Assembly: GCA_024694625.1 (NCBI GenBank)
Contig: JAILJP010000083.1
Coordinates: 1 to 64,000 of the forward strand
Reading direction: 5' to 3'
DNA: 64,000 bases
From: Lachnospiraceae bacterium
GTDB taxonomy: Bacteria > Bacillota > Clostridia > Lachnospirales > Lachnospiraceae
In this document: positions 1 to 8,790 of the stretch, piece by piece
Numbering within the stretch: the first letter of the stretch is position 1
How the letters are laid out: each line of letters starts with the position of its first letter
Notes under the pieces: generated by a model
Told to the model about the DNA's origin: nothing
The model's database searches: none
What the model saw: the letters and a program-made list of their open reading frames with translations, nothing else
Position numbers and translations under genes: made by a program

Positions 1-1
1 C

Positions 2-265
2 GTGATTGCCAGAGGAGCCACCACTTACCTGGGCGACTGTGATTCTGACGGTCTATGTGTTCTTTCCAAAACATCCGATGACTATGACGATGTTATAATC
101 ATCATAAACAACAGTGAAGAAAGCTGTGTTGGAGACATCTCCTCCTTTATTACGGATGACGCTGAAATCACATATGAACTTTTGGCAAATGATGTCACCT
201 CCCACGGAGAGCTAAAGGGCGGCGTTATAACTGTTCCACCTTATGGAATTATTGTGGTGAAATAA
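2..265 (+). CDS. C-terminal end of a probable GH13 alpha-glucan hydrolase (partial)
   Basis: The reading frame is already open at the first bases, so the gene starts upstream of the window and only its last ~87 codons are visible. These residues look like the C-terminal beta-sandwich that follows the catalytic barrel in GH13 enzymes of the neopullulanase/maltogenic amylase type: a short stretch on expression of the activity (VLSKTSDDYDDVIIIINNS), acidic loops, and a final hydrophobic strand ending in PPYGIIVVK. No catalytic residues are in view, so the family call rests on this tail alone. It converges with the transporter gene that follows and shares a bidirectional terminator with it. Another alpha-amylase-like glycosidase is equally possible. 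Confidence 0.5.
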   Translation: MIARGATTYLGDCDSDGLCVLSKTSDDYDDVIIIINNSEESCVGDISSFITDDAEITYELLANDVTSHGELKGGVITVPPYGIIVVK

Positions 266-272
266 CAAAACG

Positions 273-314
273 AAAAAGGGGACACCGAATCATCATCGGC
301 GCCCCCCTTTTTTG
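273..314. terminator. Bidirectional intrinsic terminator
   Basis: A GC-rich stem (AAAAAGGGG-C-CCGA paired with TCGG-GCC-CCCCTTTTTT) lies between two convergent genes. It has an A-run on one side and a T-run on the other, so it can stop transcription from both the GH13 gene and the symporter gene. Confidence 0.75.
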
Positions 315-1654
315 TTATCTTCTCTTTGCTATTTCGATGTTCTGCTCATCTATTTTTTCTTTTGAAAGTGGATACATTGTTGCAAAAATAATAGAACCCA
401 ATATTCCTAATACAGCAGGTGCGTAAACTACACAAAAGACTATTGCGCTATTTACCGTCTCCGACTGTGTTTTTGCGGCTGCCTCAAATCCAACTATGGC
501 TAAGATATATCCTGGAATTGCTCCTCCAATACCCGTTGCACATTTTGTAACAAATGAATTTAATGCAGCAACTGCGCCTTGTGCCTTGATTCCCATATGG
601 AGTTCCACATAATCCGTATTATCTGCCTGAATAGAATATGTAAGTGGCATGCAAATACCAGAACCCATTCCAGCCAATGCAGTTGTAAACATAACCAGAG
701 GTATATTTCTTACATCAAACAGTCTAACTAAAGGTACAGCTGTTATAAGTAATAATGCAAACACAAACATTTTTTTCTTTCCAAACTTATTAATTAAAGG
801 CATAGCAAGGATTGTAAATGGCGCAAGCGTTGCCAACTGTATCATTGATGCGATACTGAGTAATTTTAAATCCCCCAATACGTATTGGAAAAAAAGGTAT
901 TGGCTGTATTCAATATATATGTTCCAACATAGTAAGTTAATGCTGCCAAAAAGGTTACCCAGACAGGTTTTTGAGCGATAATTTTAAATAAATCCTTAAA
1001 CTTGTAGGAGTCTGTTCCCTGCGACGCCTGTACTCTTTCCCGAATACCTAATGTTCCTACAACTGAAAATGTAATAATTATAATCGTTGCATATGTAACA
1101 AGCTTTAAATATCCTCCCGCGATGGTTGTATCTCCAATAATTAAAGGAGCAACAATATTCAAGCTAAAAACACCCGCCATATATGCAAACCCCTTGATTG
1201 AACTAAGAACATTACGTTCTTTCACATCTGAGGTCATTACTGGTAACATACTATTCAAAGAAATATCCATAACAGGGAATAAAATACCTATCAAAAGATA
1301 TGTGATATATGCAATTACAAGTTTGCCACTTGTTGCCATATATGGTCCATAAAACATCAAAAAGAAATTGATTCCGCATGCAACTGACCCCAACATAAGG
1401 GTTGGTCTAAAATGCCCCATCTTAGTTGTTGGACCATGATCAATTAAAAATCCTACAATGGGATCATTTAATCCATCTAGAATCCTTGCAATAAGAAATA
1501 GTGTTGCACACGCTGCCGGATTTAATCCAACAATATTCGTATAAAAAATTAGTAAATATGAACCAAGTATAGTCTGAACAGGGATATTACCAATATTTGT
1601 AATGGCATATGCCATTTTCTCAACAATGCCTATTTTTTCCCTTCTTTTTTCCAT
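315..1654 (-). pseudogene. GPH-family sugar:cation symporter, interrupted by a one-base frameshift
   Basis: Two adjacent open frames (315-878 and 866-1654) together match one glycoside-pentoside-hexuronide:cation symporter of about 446 residues with 12 membrane segments. The N-terminal half holds the family hallmark with LNDPIVGFLIDH; the C-terminal half continues with FGKKKMFVFALLL. The break is at a run of seven T on the coding strand (plus-strand A-run 889-895). With eight T the frame would read straight through as NTFFFQYVLGD. Start chosen at 1654 because AAAGGAG lies just upstream; the earlier in-frame ATG has no ribosome site. It follows the GH78 rhamnosidase by about 70 bases on the same strand, so the natural cargo is probably a rhamnose-containing glycoside or rhamnose. 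It could be a true pseudogene, a phase-variable tract, slippage-corrected, or a sequencing error. Confidence 0.8.
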
Positions 1655-1723
1655 TTTTTCTCCTTTATTATCCCTTTTATTGCTTAGCATTGAACACATT
1701 TTTCAAATGCTGTTCTTGTCTTT

Positions 1724-4390
1724 TTACTTTGTAATAACTGTTTTTCCGCTTCCCACGTTCATTTGTTCTCCATCCGGAAGAATAATCGTAGCTGTGGTAT
1801 TACACGGTACTTCCACCTCCATACGGAATTCATCATTGCTTTTTTTCCAATCTACACTGATTTTTCCGTATTCACTCTCATAGGTTCTACGTGCCGAAGT
1901 GATTCTGGAATCCAAGATGGGTTTCACCATAAATTTTTTAAATCCCGGTTCCGTCGGAATAATTCCTGTAATGGTTCTAAACATCCAATCATCCACACAG
2001 CCAAATGCATAATGATTTAAGCTGACTGCCATAGGAGAACCATCCTCGTTTGTAGTGTGCCAACTTTCCCATATAGTGGTAGCCCCCTGCTCTACCTCAT
2101 AGAGCCAAGATGGTGCTTCATTCTGAAATAGCAAGTCATAGGCCATATCCACCCGACCAATCTTACAAAGTGTATCTAGAATAATTGGAGTACCTAAAAA
2201 TCCGGTATCTAATTTCATTCCGTTTTGTTCTATCTTCTCCACTATTGTTTTTGTAAAATGCTGTTTCAAATGTTCCGGAACCAAATCATAATAAATTGCC
2301 ATGATATATGCTCCCATGTTTTCTACAAGCATTTTTCCTTCCGCCGTGATACACCCCTTGCAAAATGCTTCTATCATCTTGTTTTCCATATCTCGATAAA
2401 AAGATGCATCTTCTTTTTCATCCAACACTTCTGCAATATAAGCCATGTTTCTCATCGCAAGAATTCCATATATTTCAGGAACGTATAACAAGCTTTTTGA
2501 AAAAGCAGCAGTCATTGATGCAGTATCCGTCATACCACCTGTACTATCACTGGGAATCAACCATTCTCCATAGTGAAAGCCGGTATCCCAAAGATATTTT
2601 TCAACTTCCTTTGGCCGTTTCTTATCCCCCACTGTCGTTGACGCCGCCTGAATGATATATCCGCACCAACGTATCATTGTGTCATATTGTGCTTTTAAGA
2701 TTTCCATGTTCCCGGTTTGTTTATACATAGCCAATGGGACCAAAATACACGCATCAGACCACCCTGCTATTCCAACCGGTCCTTTCATTCCATGTTTACC
2801 GAAGAAACTAAGAAGCTTCGTCGTCTTCTGATAGGTTAGATTATTTGGTACTACCATGGGTATTGCACCATTATCAGCCTGATCAGCTTTTACGCTTCTT
2901 AACCATCTAGTCAATAAATCTGTGGTATCCTCATTGAGCAAAGCTGTGGGCGCATAGACCCCTATGTCTCCGGTCCAGCCCGCCTTTTCTCTTTGCGGAC
3001 AATCCGTCGGGATCGAAATCATATTTGCTTTTTGAGACCATCTGGTATTTTCATACAATCTGTTGATCCGCTTCTCACTACAGACAAAGGTTCCTAAGTT
3101 TTCCTTCCTAGTGGATATTGCCAGTGCTGTAAAATCGGAAGGCTCTACCTGTTCTAGTCCACTGATACGAATAAAACGAAATCCCTGGAAAGAGAAGTGT
3201 TCCGTATACTCATGTTCTTCTCCGTCTGCGATGTAAACCACCCTTTGCTCACAACCTTTTCCAACACCCCCGGAGCTTAAGATATTATTAAAATAATTTC
3301 CTTCCAAATCTGTTGTTTCAAAATGGTCAATCGTAATCTCCGTTCCTTTTTCCGCCCTAATTTTCATGCGTACTTTACCGGCAATGACTTGACCGAAATC
3401 AATTATATGCTCGCCTTTTGGAGACACATAATACTTTAAAGGTTGAAGTTCATCTACGACTTCCACCGGGTTACCCACCTGAGAGGCAAGTTGCTCATAT
3501 CCAGACTTTTTATCCAACAAAACCGGAGTCCAATCCGTATCGTCATATTCCGGAGTATCCCAGCCCTTAATTTCTCTATTTGCGTCGTATTTTTCTCCAG
3601 AGAACAAATCAGAATGAACAATCGGTCCTTCGGCATATTTTTCACTTCCATCAGAAGCAACAATCTCGTGACTACCATCCGAATAACGCACTTCCAATTG
3701 ATATAATATCCCATATCCGTCTTTTAAAGTTTTCTTGGACATGGTTGTCTCAGGGCAAAAATACCAACCATCTCCAACGTACATACCAATTGTATTTTCA
3801 CCAGATTTTAATAAATTCGTCACATCATATGTTTGATAAAAAAGCAAAGAATCATAGCTTGAATACTCCGGAGCAAAATGCCTTTCATCAGAACGAGTTC
3901 CGTTAATAGAAAGTTCATATACACCGTGACATGTTGCATAGAGTTTTGCCTCTTTAATCTGTTCTTTTCCAAGAGTAAAATTTCTTCGAAATAACAAAGG
4001 CGCAGGTTGATTACCAAAGCCACTTTTCCTCTTCTTTCGAGGTGTAGACGTCACCCATTTTGCCTTCCACATGGACTGACTTAGTATTGCAGTTTCAAAA
4101 TAGGAGCTCCCCGATGCCTCATTTTCATGATTGTCCCACACAGTAACCGACCAAATATACTTTGTATTTGATACAAGATCGTCTCCATCGTACACAATAA
4201 AAATTGACTGGTCACTCTCCACTTTTCCACTATCCCAAACTACAGCACCATCAAGCAATGATACTGTGATTTGATAAGCAGTTTGTAACACATCAGACTC
4301 GTCACTTTCGATTTTCCACGAAAAATACGGAGTTTGATCAATACCAATCGGTTTTTCAACATGCATAGTCTTTAGCGAATATACTTTCAT
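1724..4390 (-). CDS. Alpha-L-rhamnosidase, GH78 family
   Basis: Predicted 888-residue cytoplasmic enzyme that removes terminal alpha-L-rhamnose from plant glycosides or pectin fragments. The order is that of multidomain GH78 enzymes: N-terminal beta-sandwich (about 1-120), a substrate-binding beta domain (about 130-310), another beta domain carrying IDFGQVIAGKVRM, then the (alpha/alpha)6 barrel with the signature TDCPQREKAGWTGDIGVYAP near residue 465, and a C-terminal beta domain (from about 780). No signal peptide is seen, so substrate must enter by a transporter, fitting the adjacent GPH symporter. ATG at 4390 is preferred to the in-frame ATG two codons earlier because GGAGG then sits five bases upstream. 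Expression is probably controlled by the divergent AraC protein through repeats at 4468-4503. Confidence 0.9.
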   Translation of the reverse strand: MKVYSLKTMHVEKPIGIDQTPYFSWKIESDESDVLQTAYQITVSLLDGAVVWDSGKVESDQSIFIVYDGDDLVSNTKYIWSVTVWDNHENEASGSSYFETAILSQSMWKAKWVTSTPRKKRKSGFGNQPAPLLFRRNFTLGKEQIKEAKLYATCHGVYELSINGTRSDERHFAPEYSSYDSLLFYQTYDVTNLLKSGENTIGMYVGDGWYFCPETTMSKKTLKDGYGILYQLEVRYSDGSHEIVASDGSEKYAEGPIVHSDLFSGEKYDANREIKGWDTPEYDDTDWTPVLLDKKSGYEQLASQVGNPVEVVDELQPLKYYVSPKGEHIIDFGQVIAGKVRMKIRAEKGTEITIDHFETTDLEGNYFNNILSSGGVGKGCEQRVVYIADGEEHEYTEHFSFQGFRFIRISGLEQVEPSDFTALAISTRKENLGTFVCSEKRINRLYENTRWSQKANMISIPTDCPQREKAGWTGDIGVYAPTALLNEDTTDLLTRWLRSVKADQADNGAIPMVVPNNLTYQKTTKLLSFFGKHGMKGPVGIAGWSDACILVPLAMYKQTGNMEILKAQYDTMIRWCGYIIQAASTTVGDKKRPKEVEKYLWDTGFHYGEWLIPSDSTGGMTDTASMTAAFSKSLLYVPEIYGILAMRNMAYIAEVLDEKEDASFYRDMENKMIEAFCKGCITAEGKMLVENMGAYIMAIYYDLVPEHLKQHFTKTIVEKIEQNGMKLDTGFLGTPIILDTLCKIGRVDMAYDLLFQNEAPSWLYEVEQGATTIWESWHTTNEDGSPMAVSLNHYAFGCVDDWMFRTITGIIPTEPGFKKFMVKPILDSRITSARRTYESEYGKISVDWKKSNDEFRMEVEVPCNTTATIILPDGEQMNVGSGKTVITK

Positions 4391-4438
4391 CTCCATCCTC
4401 CTTTTATAATTATTGACTAATATTGCTATTTAAAATAT

Positions 4439-4503
4439 ATTATATTGGTATTGAATTATTAATAAATGCATTATGTTGCTTGTTTTATTGCATTATCTTG
4501 CTT
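4439..4503 (-). promoter_or_regulatory. Rhamnosidase promoter with AraC-type direct-repeat operator
   Basis: Two 14-base direct repeats, GCATTATGTTGCTT (4468-4481) and GCATTATCTTGCTT (4490-4503), differ at one base and have a 22-bp period, the spacing at which AraC-family regulators bind two half-sites on one DNA face. On the minus strand a TATAAT (4439-4444) follows, so the near repeat abuts the expected -35 position, as for class II activation of the rhamnosidase. The same repeats lie about 22 bases ahead of the regulator's own start codon and could give autoregulation. Confidence 0.6.
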
Positions 4504-4525
4504 TGGTTTATAGAGGGGGATTTAT

Positions 4526-5548
4526 ATGTTTGAACACCATCATCTCATTCACTATGATTTTCGGGAACACACACCTAATAATAAAAAGCAAATCATAGAA
4601 AAATACTATGACCCAGTCCTTATCCAATCTTACGAAGCGAATTCCCAAGAAGTCACTGAATCAATGGACAACGCCGATTTTTTAATCTCCGGTTCCACTG
4701 ATGTTTTGCCTTTTTATCCCCAGACAGCGGAAGACCTTGCAAAATACATGTATGTCCAATCCTTTTCCTATATGAAATCTGACCATTCCTATTACACAAA
4801 ACGATATGATTACAACTCATTTTTATTGTGTTTTACCCATGCAGGAAAAGGGCAATTGCAATATGAAGGCATGGAATACACCCTCTCAAGTGGCGATCTT
4901 TTTATTATTGATTGCCAAAAAAAGCATTCTTATAAAACCATTGGTCCCTCTTGGGAGCATAGCGATTTGCATGTTTCCGGTAAATTTTTGGGAATACTTT
5001 ACGAAGAATATCTATCAGATAACAATGGATTATGTGTAAAAGAAAATGTTACCAATGTATATTTAGAAAAGCTGGACCATTTGCTTACCGCAGTTCAAAT
5101 GCCATCAAAACACAGGGCTCTTGCTATTTCCAACCAAATTGAAAATCTTCTTGTTGCGATTATTCAATTGAATCCTGAAAAAGCTAGTTTTATATATGAT
5201 GAAACCGAGCAAAGAATTATCTACTTAATTCAATTCTTGCAGCATCATTATGCTGAGGACTTAAGTCTCGATTTTCTTGCGGATTTTTCCGGGATCAGTA
5301 AGTATTACCTTACGCGTCTTTTCCATGAATACACTGGGTTTGCCCCCAACGAATACATCATTCAAATTCGAATGCAGCATGCCTCTTACTTGCTTTCTAC
5401 AACAAACTTACCTATAAAAAGTATTGGTGCTATCGTCGGAATAGAAAATGAAGCTTATTTTTCACGGTTATTTAAAAAGCGTTATGGAGAAGCTCCCGGT
5501 GTCTACCGAAAAAAAAAGACGCCGAATCATCGGCGTCCTCATTCTTAA
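4526..5548 (+). CDS. AraC-family transcriptional regulator
   Basis: 340-residue regulator. The N-terminal half contains a cupin-like sensor domain (about 75-200; GKGQLQYEGMEYTLSSGDLFII is typical of AraC_binding). The C-terminal ~100 residues contain the two helix-turn-helix motifs, with LADFSGISKYYLTRLFHE and the signature ending YFSRLFKKRYGEAPGVYRK. It is transcribed away from the GH78 gene and probably activates it in response to rhamnose or a rhamnoside; the ligand is inferred from context only. A GAGGGGG ribosome site precedes the ATG. The last codons run into a hairpin that terminates the convergent EAL-HDOD gene, and the two genes overlap tail to tail by a few bases. Confidence 0.9.
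   Translation: MFEHHHLIHYDFREHTPNNKKQIIEKYYDPVLIQSYEANSQEVTESMDNADFLISGSTDVLPFYPQTAEDLAKYMYVQSFSYMKSDHSYYTKRYDYNSFLLCFTHAGKGQLQYEGMEYTLSSGDLFIIDCQKKHSYKTIGPSWEHSDLHVSGKFLGILYEEYLSDNNGLCVKENVTNVYLEKLDHLLTAVQMPSKHRALAISNQIENLLVAIIQLNPEKASFIYDETEQRIIYLIQFLQHHYAEDLSLDFLADFSGISKYYLTRLFHEYTGFAPNEYIIQIRMQHASYLLSTTNLPIKSIGAIVGIENEAYFSRLFKKRYGEAPGVYRKKKTPNHRRPHS
5508..5537 (-). terminator. Terminator of the EAL-HDOD gene, embedded in the end of the AraC coding region
   Basis: GACGCCGA and TCGGCGTC form a perfect 8-bp stem with a 4-base loop. On the minus strand it is followed by a run of about nine T. It lies inside the final codons of the AraC gene, so coding and termination signals share these bases. 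Confidence 0.75.
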
Positions 5549-6768
5549 ATTGACATCAAATCTCTGTACCAAGACAAGGATGACAAATATGCTTCATATA
5601 CATCATTCATCTGAATATCAGCAAGTAACATGCGGCGGCTTACTTCCTGCCATGAAGCATCTTCATAGGCTTTCATAAAGGAAAGTACGTCAGCAAGCTT
5701 GCCCTCTTCTCTCAAAAGCGCATCTGCGATAGGCTTGGAAACGTTGATGTTTTCCAAAGCTTCCTCCATAGGCTTCTCTAAAATAATATCCAAAACTGAG
5801 AATAATCCCATTAAGAATAATTCCTGAGTCATACTTTCCATGTGGAAAATCGGTGCTAACATCTCTGCAAATCTGGCACGAATCATAGAAATACGTGTAA
5901 TCTCACTAGGTCTGTCAGAGCAAAGCTCTTTTGTAACCGCAGTATTGATCCAACGTTTTAATTCTTCCTGACCAAGCATAGCTGCTGCATTTCGAACGGA
6001 CTTGATACCGGAGTTAACGGTCATACGGTTTACGATCTTTAATAGTTCGATAACCAAAGCGGGATCTCTTCCGATGATGTCCGCTGCCGTAGTCAAATCA
6101 AAGTCCGGATTGTTTACCACTTTTAACAATTCCAAATAGGTCACTTTCAAAGGTGCCAACTGTTTATCCTGGGCATGCTTTGGAATACGGAAAAACTCAC
6201 CTTCGTAGTAATCGAATCCACCGATTTTAACCAACTGCTCATACTCTTCCGGTGTAGCCACATCCACTGCACAAAGTTTTAAGTTCGGGAAAATGGTATG
6301 GAACAAACGTCTTGCCTTTTCAATATCCACACGATGATGATTCAAAAATACGTAATCCATCAAATCCATGATTGGCTTGTAATCGCCTACCTGATTCAAG
6401 GGAACACGACGAATGGCAAAACGGAATCCCTGACTCTTTAATACTTTAATTCGATCGATATACTGTTCCTTTGGTTCTACATACTGATCGATCAACAGTA
6501 CAACCTTTTCCGGACGATTGGTCCCCTGCCCTTTCATGTCCGTAAAAAGAGAAACATTGGAAATGGGGATAAACACTTCACGATTATCCACTAATGTCTC
6601 AAGACCCATGTTCTGAATAACTTCTATACCTTCAACGCTCATGGCAGAATCCCATCTTCCGCTGCTACCTTTAATAGCATCACGAAGCAAGTCATCTCTT
6701 TGGGCGACGATGGAATATGCACGAACGATCATATTCTTGTCAAACATTGGTATTAAGGTTGCTAACAT
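5545..6768 (-). CDS. EAL-HDOD signalling protein (YuxH-like), degenerate EAL
   Basis: 407 residues. The N-terminal ~200 residues match the EAL phosphodiesterase fold in the form found in YuxH-type proteins, beginning MLATLIPMFDKNMIVRAYS; where active EAL enzymes have AYEL/EAL this protein has AYSI, so the metal-binding Glu is missing. The C-terminal half (about 205-400) is an HDOD domain (VVNNPDFDLTTAADIIGRD, then RNAAAMLGQEELKRWI). Such proteins are thought to act as signalling scaffolds rather than as c-di-GMP hydrolases, often near motility functions. Strong GGAGG ribosome site. It stands alone with its own terminator. Loss of phosphodiesterase activity is an inference from the missing motif. 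Confidence 0.87.
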   Translation of the reverse strand: MLATLIPMFDKNMIVRAYSIVAQRDDLLRDAIKGSSGRWDSAMSVEGIEVIQNMGLETLVDNREVFIPISNVSLFTDMKGQGTNRPEKVVLLIDQYVEPKEQYIDRIKVLKSQGFRFAIRRVPLNQVGDYKPIMDLMDYVFLNHHRVDIEKARRLFHTIFPNLKLCAVDVATPEEYEQLVKIGGFDYYEGEFFRIPKHAQDKQLAPLKVTYLELLKVVNNPDFDLTTAADIIGRDPALVIELLKIVNRMTVNSGIKSVRNAAAMLGQEELKRWINTAVTKELCSDRPSEITRISMIRARFAEMLAPIFHMESMTQELFLMGLFSVLDIILEKPMEEALENINVSKPIADALLREEGKLADVLSFMKAYEDASWQEVSRRMLLADIQMNDVYEAYLSSLSWYRDLMSI

Positions 6769-6841
6769 AATCTCCCTCCTGCATTTATACCTTACTACTG
6801 TTATAATAGCATAAAATCAAATCTGTTACGACCGATTTTAT

Positions 6842-6876
6842 AAAAAAAACATATCTCCAATGCTTTGAAGATATGT
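6842..6876 (-). terminator. Intrinsic terminator after the 66-residue ORF
   Basis: ACATATCT and AGATATGT form an 8-bp stem around a 12-base loop, followed on the minus strand by a run of T (plus-strand A-run from 6842). It lies about 20 bases past the stop codon of the small gene that follows. Confidence 0.7.
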
Positions 6877-6894
6877 TCGGAAATTATTTTGAAT

Positions 6895-7095
6895 TTATTC
6901 TGCCATAGCAGTTTGGGGAAAGCGGAAAAACTTACGAAATCCGTCTTCGTAAATCCATGTATCTCCCGTTTCTCCTTTGTAAAAACGAAACGCCATCCCG
7001 TGTTCAGGCTGTTCTAACATAACATCCTTCATCTGGGTTTTTGCAGCTTCAATAATCTGATTTGCTTCTAACTGAATCCTAGATTCGTCTTTCAT
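6895..7095 (-). CDS. Small uncharacterised protein (66 aa)
   Basis: I do not recognise this family. The protein is soluble and charged: an N-terminal amphipathic helix (about 1-28, QLEANQIIEAAKTQMKDVML) followed by a region rich in aromatic residues likely to be beta-strands (MAFRFYKGETGDTWIYEDGFRKFFRF). An AAGAGGT ribosome site precedes the ATG and a clear terminator follows the stop, which supports it being real. It lies downstream of rpe with a 135-base gap, so it could be the last gene of that run or have its own promoter. No signal peptide, membrane segment or catalytic motif is seen. Confidence 0.65.
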   Translation of the reverse strand: MKDESRIQLEANQIIEAAKTQMKDVMLEQPEHGMAFRFYKGETGDTWIYEDGFRKFFRFPQTAMAE

Positions 7096-7230
7096 TAAAA
7101 TTTACCTCTTATTACTATGACCCTTCTACTGGCCAGTTCTAATTCTCTCCACAATCCAGGAACCATTATACTCAGGTGTTGTATTTTTAGCAACCAGTTT
7201 TTACATATTTTTTTCATTTGTATGATTTCG

Positions 7231-7878
7231 TTAAATCACCTGCAAAAAGTCCGATACGTTTTTAGCAATATCACCATGAAAAATGGCGGATCCGGCGACA
7301 ATAATATTTGCTCCCGCTTCTATAATATCTTCTACGTTTTCCAGATTAATACCACCGTCTACTTCAATGTCGGTCTTCAAGCCTTTTTGCTCCAACATAC
7401 GGTACAAATCAGCAACTTTATCCCTGCAATAAGGGATAAAGGATTGTCCACCAAATCCGGGGTTTACCGTCATAATCAAAACCATGTCCACCTTTGGTAA
7501 GATGTATTCGATTTCAGAAAGTGGCGTAGACGGATTCAAAGCTACTCCCGCCATAACTTTTTCTGCTTTAATCATGTCAATAACCGCATCCAAATGATCT
7601 GTACTTTCCGCATGAACCGTAATAATATCCGCTCCCGCTTCTGCAAAGGCGTGAATATATCGTTCCGGCTTTTCAATCATAAGATGTACATCCAGCACGC
7701 AGTCGGTAATCTGTCGTACGGATTTCAACACCGGAATTCCAAAGGAAATGTTTTCTACAAACATTCCATCCATTACGTCAAAATGTATATACTCTGCTCC
7801 TGCTTCATCGGCCAGGCGAATATCTCTTTCCAGATTTGCGAAATCCGCAGATAAAATCGAAGGTGACAAACAACTCAT
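7231..7878 (-). CDS. rpe: Ribulose-phosphate 3-epimerase
   Basis: 215-residue TIM-barrel enzyme that interconverts ribulose 5-phosphate and xylulose 5-phosphate in the pentose phosphate pathway. Visible motifs: SILSADFANLERDI at the N-terminus, the metal-binding HFDVMDGMFVENISFG near residue 32, HLMIEKPERYI, MTVNPGFGGQSFI, and the phosphate-binding DGGIN near residue 175 with ANIIVAGSAIF. Length and order are typical. It sits directly after rsgA (13-base gap), an arrangement common in Firmicutes where prpC, prkC, rsgA and rpe form one transcription unit. Confidence 0.96.
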   Translation of the reverse strand: MSCLSPSILSADFANLERDIRLADEAGAEYIHFDVMDGMFVENISFGIPVLKSVRQITDCVLDVHLMIEKPERYIHAFAEAGADIITVHAESTDHLDAVIDMIKAEKVMAGVALNPSTPLSEIEYILPKVDMVLIMTVNPGFGGQSFIPYCRDKVADLYRMLEQKGLKTDIEVDGGINLENVEDIIEAGANIIVAGSAIFHGDIAKNVSDFLQVI

Positions 7879-7890
7879 ATTGATACTCCC

Positions 7891-8781
7891 TTAGTATTTT
7901 TTACTGTTTTTCAGTTCCTCATAGAACAGCCGATAATTGTCATAACGACTTTCGGCAATCTTTCCCTCTTCAAAATCCCGCTTTACCCCACAGGACGGTT
8001 CATGAATGTGGGCACAACCGGAAAACTTGCAATCCAGTCTTCCATTTCTCATTTCCGGAAAAAGTTCATCCAACTCAGTACATTCCATTTCCGGCAAAAA
8101 CAAAGAACCGAATCCCGGTGTATCCATAATAAAAGAAGTCTCATTTAATTGAATCAACTGGCTATGACGGGTGGTCTGCTTTCCGGAATCCATTTTTTTC
8201 ATAATGTCATCCGTCTCCATTACCACTTCCGACTGCAGTTTATTAATAATGGAGGATTTCCCTACACCGGAAGGTCCCGCCACCGTAGTAAGTTTTCCCT
8301 CTAACACAGCAGAAATTTCCTCCAGTCCCTCTTCCTTTTTTATAGAAGAAAATATCACTGGGTATCCTGCCTTTTCATAGGCTTCCTTTACTTCATTTTT
8401 TTCTTCTTCCGAAACTAAATCCGTTTTGTTAAAACAAATCACCACAGGTAGGTTTCGGTATTCCATATTTACAAGAAAACGGTCCAACAATCCCAAATTA
8501 GGCTTGGGTTTTTTTAAGGCAAAAATCACCAGTGCCTGATCCACATTGGCTACCGGCGGTCGGCTTAGTTCCGAAGTCCTGGGATGTATTTCTTCCACAT
8601 TTCCGGTTTTTTCCTCCTGGGAAATCACCTGGATATCCACTACATCCCCCACCAAAGGTTTGATTCCCTGGTTTCTAAACCCTCCTTTTGCCTTACATTC
8701 ATAAATTCCGGATTCCACTACATAAACGTAGTAAAATCCGGAAATCCCCTTCACAATTCTTCCTGTTTTAATTTCTGTCAT
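7891..8781 (-). CDS. rsgA: Ribosome small-subunit GTPase RsgA
   Basis: 296-residue circularly permuted GTPase acting late in 30S maturation. N-terminal OB fold (about 1-70), then GTPase motifs in permuted order: NKTD (G4, about 118), the P-loop GPSGVGKSS (G1, about 168), DTPGFGS (G3, about 220), and the C-terminal zinc knuckle with CKFSGCAHIHEPSC. It is nine bases downstream of the prkC kinase gene; RsgA is a known kinase substrate in Gram-positives, so co-transcription makes sense. No abnormality seen. Confidence 0.96.
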   Translation of the reverse strand: MTEIKTGRIVKGISGFYYVYVVESGIYECKAKGGFRNQGIKPLVGDVVDIQVISQEEKTGNVEEIHPRTSELSRPPVANVDQALVIFALKKPKPNLGLLDRFLVNMEYRNLPVVICFNKTDLVSEEEKNEVKEAYEKAGYPVIFSSIKKEEGLEEISAVLEGKLTTVAGPSGVGKSSIINKLQSEVVMETDDIMKKMDSGKQTTRHSQLIQLNETSFIMDTPGFGSLFLPEMECTELDELFPEMRNGRLDCKFSGCAHIHEPSCGVKRDFEEGKIAESRYDNYRLFYEELKNSKKY

Positions 8782-8790
8782 ACCCTTTGC

